Assembly: GCF_042767895.1 (NCBI RefSeq)
Contig: NC_091571.1
Span: 2,491,607-2,510,628 of the forward strand
Source of the DNA: Penaeus vannamei
Lineage: Eukaryota > Arthropoda > Malacostraca > Decapoda > Penaeidae
DNA: 19,022 bases
Direction: 5' to 3'
Shown: positions 18,985 through 19,022 of the stretch, in pieces
Layout: each line of letters begins with the position of its first letter
Position numbering within the stretch: the stretch's first letter is position 1
The notes under the pieces: generated by a model
What the model was told of the DNA's origin: nothing
The model's database searches: none
The model's input: only the letters and a program-made list of their open reading frames with translations
Program-made: the position numbers and the translations under genes

Positions 18985-19022
18985 ATGACCCAAGATAACA
19001 GGACCACATCTCATCCATCCTC
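18985..19022 (+). pseudogene. Possible start of LINE ORF2 (cut by window end)
   Basis: An ATG at 18985, seven bases after the ORF1 stop, opens a frame that runs off the window (MTQDNRTTSHPS). Position and strand fit the ORF2 (endonuclease/reverse transcriptase) start of a two-ORF LINE, but there are too few residues to recognise a domain. Confidence 0.3.

Overview
The window is a piece of a eukaryotic nuclear genome. The one clear gene is split into exons by introns with GT-AG borders. The DNA is crowded with very long simple repeats of many motif types, there is a 500-N scaffold gap, and a decayed LINE lies at the right end. This mix, with arthropod-like gag motifs in the LINE, best fits a decapod crustacean, probably a penaeid shrimp. 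The species is an inference; nothing in the sequence names it.

Layout: 1-7.4 kb holds no gene I can support. It is a chain of microsatellites, minisatellites and strand-asymmetric tracts: (ATT)n/(CAT)n, (CAA)n/(GAAA)n, a three-copy tandem repeat with a GATA/GACA-type array inside its third copy, poly-T/(AT)n, a 107-bp duplication, a 350-bp pyrimidine tract followed by a 240-bp purine tract, G-run minisatellites, and a 44-bp minisatellite dense in CACCTG. A gap of unknown true size lies at 6023-6522. Around 7394-7500 there is a CCAAT/TATA/initiator-like arrangement that could be a promoter.

From 8512 to 15146 on the plus strand lies the 3' part of a ferric-chelate reductase 1 (FRRS1/SDR2)-type gene. 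It reads as the end of a Reeler domain, a Thr/Pro/Ser-rich linker, a DOMON domain and a six-helix cytochrome b561 domain with four conserved histidines. Eleven exons join without breaking frame and give about 520 residues to the stop. The 5' exons (signal peptide and most of the Reeler domain) are not visible. The linker exon also reads through to its own stop (9112) with a poly(A) signal downstream, so the locus may also make a short secreted Reeler-mucin form lacking both redox domains. One internal intron would be only 43 nt.

Downstream are the 3' UTR, a 300-bp (CA)n/(CACACT)n array and about 1.3 kb of AT-rich DNA. From about 17.6 kb there is a frameshifted gag-like ORF1 relic of a Jockey-type non-LTR retrotransposon, recognised from a CCHC zinc knuckle and a second Cys-rich motif. 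It ends near 18978, just before a possible ORF2 start at the window edge.
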